64,000 bases of DNA from Enterobacter kobei (GCF_018323985.1 NZ_AP024590.1:2480001-2544000); one strand, 5' to 3'; counted from the first letter of the stretch, positions 24,636 through 33,170 are shown. Notes: generated by a model not told the origin, from the letters alone. Program-made: numbers and translations.

Positions 24636-26474
24636 ATGAATAATCAATCTTATACCCAACCGGGTCGCGTGGATGGCTATGCCGGGCTGGGTGACTACGC
24701 CGCTATTGGCGATGGCCGCTCGGTGGCGCTTATCGCCCCTGACGGTGCGATAGACTGGTGGTGCGCCCCTAATATGGATTCGCCTCCCCTGTTTGATCGT
24801 ATTCTTGACGCCACGAACGGCGGCTTCTTTCAGATTGAACCCATCGGCGACTACCGTACACATCGTCAGTACCGGGAAAACAGCAACGTACTGGAAACCT
24901 GTTATGAGACCGATTCCGGCAAAGTGATGTTCACCGAATCGCTGAACAGCAATCATGCCGGTCGCCTGCCGTGGTGTGAACTGGCACGGCGGGTGGAGGG
25001 ACTGGAAGGTGAAGTGGCGTTAAAGATGGTGTTTGTGCCCGGCTCTGCGGCCTGTACGCGCGCGCCCTGGCTGGCCCAGTCGCCGAAAGGTCAGGTGATC
25101 CATATCGGTGAGCTGATGGCGATGATCAGCGCAACGCCGGATGTCACCTTTACCCGCGCGGAAGACAATCGTATCGAAGCGACGCTAACCACCTCCCCCG
25201 GCTCCCGCAGCCTGATTGCCCTGCTGGTCAGCGACAAAGAACCCCTGGCCGTGCCGCCGCTGGAGAAAATTGACCGCCGTATCGAGATCAGCGATCAGAT
25301 GTGGCGCCAGTGGGCGGAAGATCTGAGTTACGACGGTCGTTTCCCGGAACACGTTAAGCGTTCGGCGCTGGCGCTCAAGTTTCTGCTTTATTCCCCGACC
25401 GGTGCGCTGGCAGCCGCCCCAACCACTTCTTTGCCCGAGGGCGTCGGCGGCGAGAAAAACTATGATTACCGCTACGCCTGGATACGTGATGCGTGCCTGA
25501 TCATCCGCGCCTTTGCCTTTATTGGCGCGCTGGAAGAGTGCAAAGCCGCGTTCTCCTGGCTGACGCACACTATCGTGCGCCATGAAGGCGAACTGCGCGC
25601 CTGTTATACCCTGAATGGCGAACTCGTACCGGATGAAACCTGGCTGCCGCTGGAAGGCTACAAAGGCTCCCAACCGGTGCGTATCGGCAACAACGCCCAG
25701 AGTCAGCGTCAGCTGAGTATGTTCGGCGATATGCTCGATACCGCCCTGCTGTTCGTCCACGCTGGTCATGTGCTGGATCTGACCACCTCGCGTCTGCTCT
25801 CGCGGCTGGCGAACGACTGCGCCGACTCCTGGCGTCAGGATGATTCCGGGATCTGGGAGCTGCCTGAACGTAATCACTATACCCATTCGAAAATGGCCTG
25901 CTGGGTGACGCTGGATATTGCCGCACAGCTTGCCGAGGACGGGCATATTGAATCGACCTGGATCGCGCGCTGGACGCGGGAGAAAGATCGCATCCGCGAC
26001 TGGATCGAGGAGCATTGTTGGTCTGAGAAGAAACAGGCTTATACCTTTTACGCCGGTACGGATCGGCTCGATGCCTCACTGTGTCTGGTGTGGTACTACG
26101 GGAAGAAGAATAATCTTGCACGTATGACCTCCACCTATGACGCGCTGGTCGAAGAGCTGGGTCACGGCGAGCCAATGCTCTATCGCTACAGTGATGTGGA
26201 GAAAGAGGAAAGCACTTTTGTCGCCTGCTCGTTCTGGCTGGTTGAAGCCTGGGCGCGGCTGGGGAACGACGAGAAAGCATCAGGGTATATGGAGCACATC
26301 CTGAAATGCCTGTGCAATAAAGGCAACGTCGAGACGTTCAATGAAATGTTCGATGTGCGCACCGGTGAATGGCGTGGCAACGTGCCGCAGGGCCTGAGCC
26401 ATCTGTCGTTGATCTGCGCTGCCGATGCCCTTTCCCGCCAGCGGGAAGAAGGCGATAACGCGTGGCATGTGTGA
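24636..26474 (+). CDS. Glycoside hydrolase family 15 protein (glucoamylase/trehalase type)
   Basis: The 612-residue protein has an N-terminal beta domain (YAGLGDYAAIGDGRSVALIAPDGAIDWWCAP) and a C-terminal (alpha/alpha)6 barrel of GH15 (YDYRYAWIRDACLIIRAFAF near residue 280; ERNHYTHSKMACWVTLDIA near 412). Bacterial members of this form hydrolyse alpha-glucosidic bonds, some acting as trehalases; no signal peptide is present, so it is cytoplasmic. Trehalose breakdown or turnover after osmotic stress is a fair guess given its neighbours. I prefer ATG 24636 to the GTG two codons upstream, since AGGA then lies 10 bases away rather than four. Confidence 0.88.
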   Translation: MNNQSYTQPGRVDGYAGLGDYAAIGDGRSVALIAPDGAIDWWCAPNMDSPPLFDRILDATNGGFFQIEPIGDYRTHRQYRENSNVLETCYETDSGKVMFTESLNSNHAGRLPWCELARRVEGLEGEVALKMVFVPGSAACTRAPWLAQSPKGQVIHIGELMAMISATPDVTFTRAEDNRIEATLTTSPGSRSLIALLVSDKEPLAVPPLEKIDRRIEISDQMWRQWAEDLSYDGRFPEHVKRSALALKFLLYSPTGALAAAPTTSLPEGVGGEKNYDYRYAWIRDACLIIRAFAFIGALEECKAAFSWLTHTIVRHEGELRACYTLNGELVPDETWLPLEGYKGSQPVRIGNNAQSQRQLSMFGDMLDTALLFVHAGHVLDLTTSRLLSRLANDCADSWRQDDSGIWELPERNHYTHSKMACWVTLDIAAQLAEDGHIESTWIARWTREKDRIRDWIEEHCWSEKKQAYTFYAGTDRLDASLCLVWYYGKKNNLARMTSTYDALVEELGHGEPMLYRYSDVEKEESTFVACSFWLVEAWARLGNDEKASGYMEHILKCLCNKGNVETFNEMFDVRTGEWRGNVPQGLSHLSLICAADALSRQREEGDNAWHV

Positions 26475-26479
26475 TGCAG

Positions 26480-26506
26480 GTCGGGTAAGCACAACCGCCA
26501 CCCGAC
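26480..26506. repeat. REP-type palindromic element
   Basis: GTCGGGT and ACCCGAC form a perfect 7-bp stem around AAGCACAACCGCC, the usual core of enterobacterial REP units. It lies five bases past the GH15 stop. Confidence 0.65.
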
Positions 26507-26523
26507 AATACCCATTTCAACCC

Positions 26524-26546
26524 AGAGGCCGTCAGGCCTCTTTTTT
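26524..26546 (+). terminator. Terminator of the GH15 gene
   Basis: AGAGGCC pairs with GGCCTCT around GTCA, followed by TTTTT. The last codons of the convergent DUF1272 gene run through its right half. Confidence 0.85.
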
Positions 26547-26720
26547 ATGCCGCGTCGGTCGCCGCACCAGCTCCCCACCGCAGTTTGGACAGCGATGGTG
26601 CAACACCGTCTTTGCGCAATCCGCACAAAAAGTACACTCATAGGAACAAATCATGGCCTGCGTCGAGGTGTGCGGCAAGGCTTTACCACAGCGTTCACAG
26701 TCAGGTTTGAGTTCAAGCAT
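26532..26720 (-). CDS. DUF1272 zinc-ribbon protein, 62 residues
   Basis: The 62-residue protein fits DUF1272: MLELKPDCERCGKALP, then ICSYECTFCADCAKTVLHHRCPNCGG and a basic tail. Four CxxC-type pairs (CERC, CTFC with CADC, CPNC) suggest a double zinc site of RING or ribbon type. The function is unknown. It converges on the GH15 gene and shares its terminator region. Confidence 0.87.
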   Translation of the reverse strand: MLELKPDCERCGKALPHTSTQAMICSYECTFCADCAKTVLHHRCPNCGGELVRRPTRHKKEA

Positions 26721-26856
26721 GCGGGTCCCCTTTTGATGTTTTCATGAGCATATATGACGCTCAGGGCAGACAACAGCCTGACAACGGACAACATGACGTC
26801 AAAAAGAGACAGACTTGTGCGACGTGAAAACCGTTCATCAGGTCTGAGGGTTATGC

Positions 26857-26884
26857 TATTATACGTTTCATATATGTTTCGTAT
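26857..26884 (+). promoter_or_regulatory. Promoter and candidate operator of the ParD-like/map pair
   Basis: A -10 like TATTAT lies at 26857-26862 with a weak -35 (TTCATC) 17 bases upstream. Immediately downstream, ATACG at 26861-26865 and CGTAT at 26880-26884 form an inverted repeat that also contains two GTTTC direct repeats. Its position over the start of transcription fits binding by a ribbon-helix-helix autorepressor such as the ParD-like product. This is inference. Confidence 0.45.
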
Positions 26885-26907
26885 TAACCTGACACCCGGG
26901 ATCACCA

Positions 26908-27159
26908 ATGGGCATTGTGAAAATTTCCGATCTGATGCATGAGAATCTGCGTCTTGCCAGCAACGCGATGAGCCGTTCGATTAACGCGCAGGCGGAACAC
27001 TGGCTCAAGATGGGGATGCTGGCGGAAGTGTATCCGCATTTAACCCATCAGGATCTGATGCGTCTGCTGGTACAAACCGAGTCGCAGGGCGGTGCGGATA
27101 TTCAAAAATTAGTGCAGAGCGAGGCGTTCGCGGCACAGAAAGAGGCGCAGATACCATGA
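26908..27159 (+). CDS. ParD-like antitoxin-family protein
   Basis: The 83-residue protein matches the ParD-like (PF11903) family: an N-terminal strand VKISDLMHENLRLASNAMSRSINAQAEHW with the ribbon-helix-helix pattern, then a helical tail. Classical ParD proteins bind DNA through the first part and neutralise ParE with the second. No ParE gene is present; instead the stop TGA overlaps the start ATG of a methionine aminopeptidase gene, so the two are translated together. The ribosome site (GGGAT) is poor. The protein may regulate its own promoter, bind the peptidase, or both; nothing in the sequence decides this. Confidence 0.82.
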   Translation: MGIVKISDLMHENLRLASNAMSRSINAQAEHWLKMGMLAEVYPHLTHQDLMRLLVQTESQGGADIQKLVQSEAFAAQKEAQIP

Positions 27160-27938
27160 CGATAAAACTCCATACTCAGGAAGAAATTGAGCTGGCCCGT
27201 GCCGCCGGACAGGCCGCCGCCAGCGTACTGGCGATGATCGGCCCGCATGTCCGTGCCGGTGTCACTACCGATGAACTGGACAGGTTGTGTCACGATTTTA
27301 TCGTTAACGAACTGAAAATCACCCCGGCCAACATTGGCTATCACGGTTATACCCGCACCGTCTGCACCTCGGTGAACCATGTGGTGTGCCACGGTATTCC
27401 GGCGGATAAAGTGCTGAAAAAAGGCGACATCGTGAATATCGATGTCGCGGTGATCAAAGATGGCTGGTACGGCGATACCAGCCGTATGTATTTTGTTGGC
27501 GAGCCGTCAATCCGTGCTAAACGTCTGGTGGATATTACCTATGCGTCCATGGTGGCAGGCATCAAAACGGTACGTCCGGGCGCAACCCTCGGCGATATCG
27601 GTGCGGCGATCCAGCGCGTCGCCGAAGACGCAGGCTTTTCTGTGGTCAGGGAATATTGCGGTCATGGCGTCGGCCAGGTTTACCATGACGAACCCCAGGT
27701 GCTGCACTATGGCATCCCCGGCACCGGCACGGTACTGAAACCGGGCATGATTTTTACCATTGAGCCGATGATCAATGCCGGTAAAGCCGCCACCAGCGTA
27801 CTGTCAGATGGCTGGACGGTGGTCACAAAAGATCGTTCACTGTCTGCGCAGTGGGAACATACTGTTGCCGTTACTGATAATGGTTATGATTTACTGACGC
27901 CATGGCCGGACGGTACCGGCGAATATGAATCGGTTTAA
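27156..27938 (+). CDS. Type I methionine aminopeptidase
   Basis: The 260-residue enzyme removes N-terminal methionine from nascent proteins. All five metal ligands are present: D96 and D107 (NIDVAV, GDTS), H170 (CGHGVGQ), E203 (TIEPM) and E234 (QWEHT), one position lower than in E. coli Map, and the substrate histidine lies in NHVVCHGIP. It therefore looks catalytically competent. The housekeeping map gene of enterobacteria lies opposite rpsB, far away, so this is most likely a second copy. It starts within the ParD-like stop codon (ATGA overlap) and ends in a terminator, forming a two-gene unit. Confidence 0.92.
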   Translation: MTIKLHTQEEIELARAAGQAAASVLAMIGPHVRAGVTTDELDRLCHDFIVNELKITPANIGYHGYTRTVCTSVNHVVCHGIPADKVLKKGDIVNIDVAVIKDGWYGDTSRMYFVGEPSIRAKRLVDITYASMVAGIKTVRPGATLGDIGAAIQRVAEDAGFSVVREYCGHGVGQVYHDEPQVLHYGIPGTGTVLKPGMIFTIEPMINAGKAATSVLSDGWTVVTKDRSLSAQWEHTVAVTDNGYDLLTPWPDGTGEYESV

Positions 27939-27981
27939 ACATCAAATATCATACTACCACTAAAGTGGTATTAAATCGGAC

Positions 27982-28001
27982 ACCCCGCCTGACGGCGGGG
28001 T
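27982..28001 (+). terminator. Terminator of the ParD-like/map unit
   Basis: ACCCCGCC and GGCGGGGT form an 8-bp stem around TGAC, followed by TATTTAT. Confidence 0.75.
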
Positions 28002-28127
28002 TATTTATATTCAGCTCGTGAATGATTAATGAAAATTAATTTAATTCCATTGCGCTCAATATATTTTTTTAGCGCGTGACAAACCACACACATTATTGCA
28101 GGCAGAGCCCCGCTAAATAAATCGATG

Positions 28128-28691
28128 CTATCGACTGCGTTTCGCATGGCGCTCCCATGTCTCCTGTTTTGCCGCAGCAGATTTACGTAATGCGACATAA
28201 CAGGCCCCGCTGCCACCATGATGCGCTTTCGCTACACAGAACGCCTGCACTTCCTCAAATTCGGGCAGCCAGCGCGCCAGGTAGCTGCGCACAATATTCG
28301 CGTGGGACCGATCGTCACGCCCTTTGCCGTGGATGATCAGCAGATTGCGCAGGTTATCGTTGCCCGCCTGGCACATAAAGCTGAACAGCATTTTTCGACA
28401 CTCTTCGACCGGCTGGCGCAGTAGATTCAGGCTCGCCTGTTGCGGGTATTTGCCAAGGCGGAGTTTCTCAATAACGCCCGTTTGCAGGCCTTCACGCCGG
28501 TACTCAAGCGGGATACTGAGCGGCACAATGTCCAGAAAGCCCGTGGTCAGAAAGTTATCCAGTTCCAGAAGATCAGGATGCTGCGGACTCGCAGTGCGGC
28601 GTTCAGGCTGCCAGTGCACATCGGTGTTGCGCTTCAGGGGTTGGACATCTTCCATGGCGTCGAGGAACAGGGATTTGTCGTCAAGGTTCAT
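28128..28691 (-). CDS. smrA: SmrA, Smr-domain DNA endonuclease
   Basis: The 187-residue protein is the orthologue of E. coli SmrA (YdaL). Its Smr domain is visible in residues about 85-175, with LLIIHGKGRDDRSHANIVRSYLARWL and HHGGSGACYVALRK. E. coli SmrA has nicking endonuclease activity on DNA; the cellular role is unclear. It is the outer neighbour of mcaS, as in E. coli, and transcribed away from it. The 436-base gap up to ogt is mostly the mcaS locus. Confidence 0.94.
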   Translation of the reverse strand: MNLDDKSLFLDAMEDVQPLKRNTDVHWQPERRTASPQHPDLLELDNFLTTGFLDIVPLSIPLEYRREGLQTGVIEKLRLGKYPQQASLNLLRQPVEECRKMLFSFMCQAGNDNLRNLLIIHGKGRDDRSHANIVRSYLARWLPEFEEVQAFCVAKAHHGGSGACYVALRKSAAAKQETWERHAKRSR

Positions 28692-28861
28692 GATGGTGTC
28701 CTCAGGCTACGTCTGCTGGTGCCAGCAGGCCATTACTATAGCCGCGCGATGGACAGATGTATAATTTCGCCGCCATAAATTTTACTCATACTTAACTAAT
28801 ACCGTAGCGTAATTAAAATAGCAGGCGCATGATAAATAATAAAAAAATATCACTATTGTCA

Positions 28862-28890
28862 CTGGCATTATTTTGCCAGGTTGCTATAAC
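28862..28890 (+). promoter_or_regulatory. Predicted mcaS promoter
   Basis: A -35 element CTGGCA (28862-28867) and a -10 element TATAAC (28885-28890) are 17 bases apart. The predicted start near 28897 gives a transcript of about 92 bases, close to the 95 of E. coli McaS. Dependence on CRP, known in E. coli, could not be confirmed from a clear box. Confidence 0.6.
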
Positions 28891-28896
28891 TTAAAT

Positions 28897-28988
28897 TAAC
28901 CCACAAGGACGAATTCTTCGGGAATAAGCTTAGGAAGCACTGCTGTGTGTACTGTAGAGTCTGACGGATGTCGGCAGACTCTATTTTT
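28897..28988 (+). ncRNA. mcaS: McaS small regulatory RNA
   Basis: The 3' half, GCACTGCTGTGTGTACTG followed by TAGAGTCTGACGGATGTCGG and CAGACTCTATTTTTTT, agrees closely with E. coli McaS (formerly IsrA). The terminator stem AGAGTCTG/CAGACTCT and T-run are intact. In E. coli, McaS is an Hfq-dependent RNA that represses csgD, activates flhD and pgaA and sequesters CsrA through GGA motifs; here GGA triplets occur in AAGGAC, TAGGAA and ACGGAT. The 5' portion differs from E. coli. Its neighbour smrA is the same as in E. coli, but on the other side the abg genes are replaced by ogt. The exact 5' end is estimated from the promoter. Confidence 0.85.
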
Positions 28989-29139
28989 TTATTTCCCGCA
29001 TTAACGGTTGTTTATTATTCAACCATCAAAACGTTTCGCTGATGATTAAATTAGCACTACTCCTTCGATATTGTAGAGACGCCATCCCCCTCGTGGTAAA
29101 TTGTCGTGCCCTCACCCGCCGTATTAAAAAGGAAGCCCG

Positions 29140-29655
29140 ATGCTGACGCTGCTCGAAGATAAAATTGCCACCCCGCTCGGCCCGTTATGGGTGATTTGCG
29201 ATGAACAGTTTCGTTTGCGGGCGGTGGAATGGGAGGAACACAGCGACCGTATGGAACAATTACTGGCGCAGCACTACCGCCGCGAAGGGTATCAACGCGT
29301 CAGTGCCAGCGATCCGGGCGGTCTCAGCCAGAAACTGCGTGACTATTTCGCAGGGGATCTCAGCGTTATCGATACCTTGCCCACCGAAACCGCCGGTACG
29401 CCCTTTCAGCGAGACGTGTGGAAAGCGCTGCGAACCATTCCTTGCGGCGAGGTGATGCATTACGGCCAACTGGCCACCTTACTGGGTCGCGCAGGCGCTG
29501 CCCGTGCTGTGGGTGCCGCCAATGGCTCGAATCCGGTGAGCATTGTGGTGCCCTGCCATCGGGTCATTGGCAGCAATGGTACGTTGACCGGTTATGCCGG
29601 TGGCGTTCAGCGAAAAGAGTGGCTGTTGCGCCATGAAGGTTACTTTTTATTGTGA
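29140..29655 (+). CDS. ogt: Ogt, O6-alkylguanine-DNA alkyltransferase
   Basis: The 171-residue enzyme repairs O6-methylguanine and O4-methylthymine by transferring the alkyl group to its own cysteine. The active-site Cys is in VVPCHRVIG near residue 139, and the DNA-binding helix-turn-helix contains TIPCGEVMHYGQLATLLG with RAVGAANGSNP. Length and sequence equal those of E. coli Ogt. It precedes fnr in the same direction with its own 195-base gap, as in E. coli. Confidence 0.97.
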   Translation: MLTLLEDKIATPLGPLWVICDEQFRLRAVEWEEHSDRMEQLLAQHYRREGYQRVSASDPGGLSQKLRDYFAGDLSVIDTLPTETAGTPFQRDVWKALRTIPCGEVMHYGQLATLLGRAGAARAVGAANGSNPVSIVVPCHRVIGSNGTLTGYAGGVQRKEWLLRHEGYFLL

Positions 29656-29816
29656 GATAAAAGAACATTTTGTGCTTTTCTATCAGTGATTAGCGTAAAA
29701 ACCCTCACTGTATATACGGAATATCAATGACATAGCAAAAATAATGTTATTAGGTTTCCAATAATCACGTTCTGCCACTTTCCCAGGCTTACGTCTGTAG
29801 TAAAAAGATGTTAAAA

Positions 29817-29830
29817 TTGACCAAAATCAA
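29817..29830 (+). promoter_or_regulatory. FNR box upstream of fnr
   Basis: TTGACCAAAATCAA matches the FNR consensus TTGAT-N4-ATCAA in nine of ten positions. It lies 20 bases before the fnr start, where E. coli fnr has its negative autoregulatory site. Confidence 0.8.
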
Positions 29831-29849
29831 TTAAGGCTTGAGCAGACCT

Positions 29850-30602
29850 ATGATCCCGGAAAAGCGAATTATACGACGCATTCAGTCTGGCGGTTGTGCT
29901 ATCCATTGCCAGGATTGCAGCATCAGCCAGCTTTGCATCCCGTTCACCCTCAATGAACATGAGCTGGACCAGCTTGATAACATCATCGAGCGCAAAAAGC
30001 CCATTCAGAAAGGTCAGACGCTGTTTAAAGCAGGGGATGAACTGAAATCGCTCTACGCTATCCGTTCAGGTACCATCAAGAGCTATACCATCACTGAACA
30101 GGGCGACGAGCAAATCACCGGCTTCCATCTGGCTGGCGACCTGGTGGGCTTCGATGCTATCGGCACCGGCCATCACCCGAGCTTTGCGCAGGCGCTGGAA
30201 ACGTCCATGGTCTGTGAGATCCCCTTTGAAACCCTCGATGACCTGTCTGGCAAAATGCCGAACCTGCGTCAGCAAATGATGCGTCTAATGAGCGGCGAAA
30301 TCAAAGGCGATCAGGATATGATCCTGTTGCTGTCGAAGAAAAACGCCGAGGAGCGCCTGGCGGCCTTTATCTACAATCTGTCACGCCGTTTCGCACAGCG
30401 TGGTTTCTCACCGCGTGAGTTCCGTCTGACGATGACCCGTGGCGATATCGGCAACTATCTGGGCCTGACGGTAGAAACCATCAGCCGTCTGCTGGGGCGT
30501 TTCCAGAAAAGCGGCATGCTGGCGGTGAAAGGCAAATACATCACGATTGAAAACGGTGACGCGCTGGCAGTACTGGCCGGACATTCCCGTAACGTTGCCT
30601 GA
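29850..30602 (+). CDS. fnr: FNR, oxygen-sensing global regulator
   Basis: The 250-residue CRP/FNR-family regulator is nearly identical to the E. coli protein. The 4Fe-4S ligands C20, C23, C29 and C122 are present (CQDCSISQLC, SMVCEIP); C16 is also there. The recognition helix reads TVETISRLLGRFQ with the base-contacting E-x2-S-R. Without oxygen, the dimer activates genes for anaerobic respiration, such as the dms-type operons. I start at ATG 29850; the in-frame TTG four codons earlier gives a longer form not seen in relatives. The FNR box at 29817 indicates autoregulation. Confidence 0.98.
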   Translation: MIPEKRIIRRIQSGGCAIHCQDCSISQLCIPFTLNEHELDQLDNIIERKKPIQKGQTLFKAGDELKSLYAIRSGTIKSYTITEQGDEQITGFHLAGDLVGFDAIGTGHHPSFAQALETSMVCEIPFETLDDLSGKMPNLRQQMMRLMSGEIKGDQDMILLLSKKNAEERLAAFIYNLSRRFAQRGFSPREFRLTMTRGDIGNYLGLTVETISRLLGRFQKSGMLAVKGKYITIENGDALAVLAGHSRNVA

Positions 30603-30746
30603 TTGACTCCCCTTCGTATAAGCCTTTGCCGGATCGCTAAATTTATCTGATTTATTGATCTGGCAAAGGTAATCCCCTGTTTCATTCAGCATATATGGGT
30701 TATCTTTTACTTACAGACTGCGGTGACAGATGTAAGGAGACCCTGT

Positions 30747-31694
30747 ATGGCCAAATATCAAAATATGCTGGTTGCCATCGATCCTAACCAGGACGATCAA
30801 CCTGCATTACGGCGCGCTGTGTATTTGCATCAACGGATTGGTGGTCGGATCAAAGCCTTTTTGCCAATCTATGATTTTTCCTATGAGATGACCACCCTGC
30901 TGTCGCCCGACGAGCGCACCGCCATGCGGTCCGGCGTCATCAGCCAGCGGACCGCATGGATCCGCGAACAGGCACAGTATTATCTTGATGCCGGTGTACC
31001 CATCGACATCAAAGTCGTCTGGCATAATCGTCCTTTCGAAGCCATCATCCAGGAAGTGCTGACCGGTCATCATGACCTGGTGCTGAAAATGACGCACCAG
31101 CACGATAAACTGGAATCCGTGATTTTCACCCCTACCGACTGGCATCTGCTGCGTAAATGCCCGTGTCCGGTGTGGATGGTTAAAGATCAGCCGTGGCCGG
31201 AAGGCGGAAAAGCGCTGGTGGCGGTTAACCTCGCCAGCGAAGAGCCGTATCACAATGCGCTTAATGAAAAGCTGGTGAAGGAAACCATTCAGCTTGCGGA
31301 AATGGTTAACCATACCGAAGTGCATCTGGTCGGCGCTTACCCGGTAACACCCATCAATATTGCTATTGAACTACCGGAATTTGATCCGAGCGTCTACAAC
31401 GACGCCATTCGCGGTCAACACTTGTTAGCCATGAAAGCGCTGCGGCAGAAATACGGCATCGACGAAAAGCTGACGCACGTAGAAAAAGGCTTGCCGGAAG
31501 AAGTGATCCCGGACCTGGCAGAGCATCTGCAGGCGGGTGTGGTGGTTTTAGGCACCGTGGGTCGTACGGGACTGTCAGCGGCGTTCCTTGGTAATACTGC
31601 CGAACAGGTTATCGATCACCTGCGCTGCGATCTACTGGTGCTGAAACCGGATGAGTTTCAGACGCCGGTAGAACTGGACGACGAGGACGACTAA
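30747..31694 (+). CDS. uspE: UspE, tandem universal stress protein
   Basis: The 315-residue protein consists of two Usp domains in tandem (residues about 3-150 and 155-305). The second carries the ATP-loop-like GTVGRTGLSAAFLGNTAEQV. UspE of E. coli influences motility, aggregation and stress survival. I start at ATG 30747, preceded by AAGGAG, rather than eight codons earlier. It follows fnr as in E. coli and ends in a strong terminator shared with the convergent pntB. Confidence 0.95.
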   Translation: MAKYQNMLVAIDPNQDDQPALRRAVYLHQRIGGRIKAFLPIYDFSYEMTTLLSPDERTAMRSGVISQRTAWIREQAQYYLDAGVPIDIKVVWHNRPFEAIIQEVLTGHHDLVLKMTHQHDKLESVIFTPTDWHLLRKCPCPVWMVKDQPWPEGGKALVAVNLASEEPYHNALNEKLVKETIQLAEMVNHTEVHLVGAYPVTPINIAIELPEFDPSVYNDAIRGQHLLAMKALRQKYGIDEKLTHVEKGLPEEVIPDLAEHLQAGVVVLGTVGRTGLSAAFLGNTAEQVIDHLRCDLLVLKPDEFQTPVELDDEDD

Positions 31695-31726
31695 CCTCCC
31701 CCGTAAACCGGTTTCCGGACAAATAA

Positions 31727-31754
31727 AAGGCCGCTCAGTGAGCGGCCTTTTTTA
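31727..31754. terminator. Bidirectional terminator between uspE and pntB
   Basis: AAGGCCGCTCA and TGAGCGGCCTT form a long stem followed by TTTTT on the plus strand; AAAA precedes it, giving a T-run on the minus strand too. Confidence 0.88.
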
Positions 31755-31781
31755 TTGCGGTGTTTTTATTACCGCAATGCG

Positions 31782-33170
31782 TTACAACGCTTTCAGGATC
31801 GCATCCACGCTGGCTTTGGCATCGCCAAACAGCATATGGGTGTTCTCTTTAAAGAACAGTGGATTCTGCACGCCTGCATAGCCGGTGTTCATGGAACGCT
31901 TGAAGACAATCACGTTCTGCGCTTTCCACACTTCCAGCACCGGCATACCGGCAATGGGGCTGCGCGGATCGTCCAGCGCCGCCGGGTTCACCGTGTCATT
32001 GGCACCGATAACCAGCACCGTGTCGGTATCGCTGAAGTCGTCGTTGATTTCGTCCATTTCCAGCACGATGTCATACGGCACTTTTGCTTCTGCCAGCAGC
32101 ACGTTCATGTGGCCTGGCAGACGCCCGGCAACCGGGTGAATACCGAAACGCACCTTAATACCGCGCGCGCGCAGCTTCTCGGTGATATCCGCCACCGGAT
32201 ATTGTGCCTGCGCCACCGCCATGCCGTAGCCTGGGGTGATGATCACGCTGTGGGAGTTTTTCAGCATCTCAGCGGTCTCTTCGGCGCTGATTTCACGGTG
32301 CTCGCCAACTTCTTCATCGCTGCCGGTTGAGGAGCCGTCAGTGCCGAAGCCGCCGGCGATGACGCTGAAGAACGACCGGTTCATCGCCTTACACATGATG
32401 TAAGACAGGATGGCACCGGACGAGCCCACCAGCGCACCGGTAACGATCAGCAGATCGTTGCTCAGCATAAAGCCCGCTGCCGCCGCAGCCCAACCCGAGT
32501 AGGAGTTAAGCATGGAGACGACCACCGGCATGTCTGCCCCGCCGATAGACGCCACCAGATGCCAGCCGAAGGCCAGCGCGATCACGGTCATGATCAGCAG
32601 TGCCAGTACCTGCATCCCGACGCTGTCGGTGCGAACAAAGATCACCAGCAGCAGGAAGGAAACGACCAGCGCCGCAAGGTTCAGCTTATGGCGGTTAGGT
32701 AACATCAGCGGCTTCGAGGAGATCTTACCGCGCAGTTTACCAAAGGCCACGATAGAACCGGTGAAGGTTACCGCGCCGATGAAGATGCCGAGGAACACTT
32801 CCGTAAGATGGATGTTCACCAGAATCGGCTCAAGCCCCGCTTCGTGGTACAGGTAGCTGTTAAAGCCCACCAGTACCGCCGCCAGACCGACAAAGCTGTG
32901 CAGAATAGCGACCAGTTCCGGCATTTCGGTCATTTCGACCTTCTTCGCCAGGTGAATACCAATCGCGCCGCCTATGACCATCGCCACGATGATCCACACC
33001 ACATTGCCGGTTTCCGGGCCAAAGATGGTGGCAATCAGCGCGATAGCCATACCGGCGATGCCGAAACGGTTACCCTGCTGGGAGGTTTCATGTTTTGATA
33101 ACCCGGCCAGACTGAAAATAAACAGGATCGCGGCAACAATGTATGCAGCTGTAACTAATCCTCCAGACAT
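31782..33170 (-). CDS. pntB: PntB, NAD(P) transhydrogenase beta subunit
   Basis: The 462-residue subunit carries about nine membrane helices and a C-terminal NADP-binding domain III (GYGMAVAQAQYPV with VRFGIHPVAGRLPGHMNVLLAEAKVPYD). With PntA it forms the proton-translocating transhydrogenase, which uses the proton gradient to make NADPH from NADH. It starts 10 bases after the pntA stop on the same strand. Sequence is almost identical to the E. coli protein. Confidence 0.98.
   Translation of the reverse strand: MSGGLVTAAYIVAAILFIFSLAGLSKHETSQQGNRFGIAGMAIALIATIFGPETGNVVWIIVAMVIGGAIGIHLAKKVEMTEMPELVAILHSFVGLAAVLVGFNSYLYHEAGLEPILVNIHLTEVFLGIFIGAVTFTGSIVAFGKLRGKISSKPLMLPNRHKLNLAALVVSFLLLVIFVRTDSVGMQVLALLIMTVIALAFGWHLVASIGGADMPVVVSMLNSYSGWAAAAAGFMLSNDLLIVTGALVGSSGAILSYIMCKAMNRSFFSVIAGGFGTDGSSTGSDEEVGEHREISAEETAEMLKNSHSVIITPGYGMAVAQAQYPVADITEKLRARGIKVRFGIHPVAGRLPGHMNVLLAEAKVPYDIVLEMDEINDDFSDTDTVLVIGANDTVNPAALDDPRSPIAGMPVLEVWKAQNVIVFKRSMNTGYAGVQNPLFFKENTHMLFGDAKASVDAILKAL

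Noticed and set aside
31787..31800. GTTACAAC near the pntB stop as a reverse Ter site
   Set aside because: Only the eight-base core matches; the flanking ATAC and TTAG of real Ter sites are absent and it lies in the pntB stop region.
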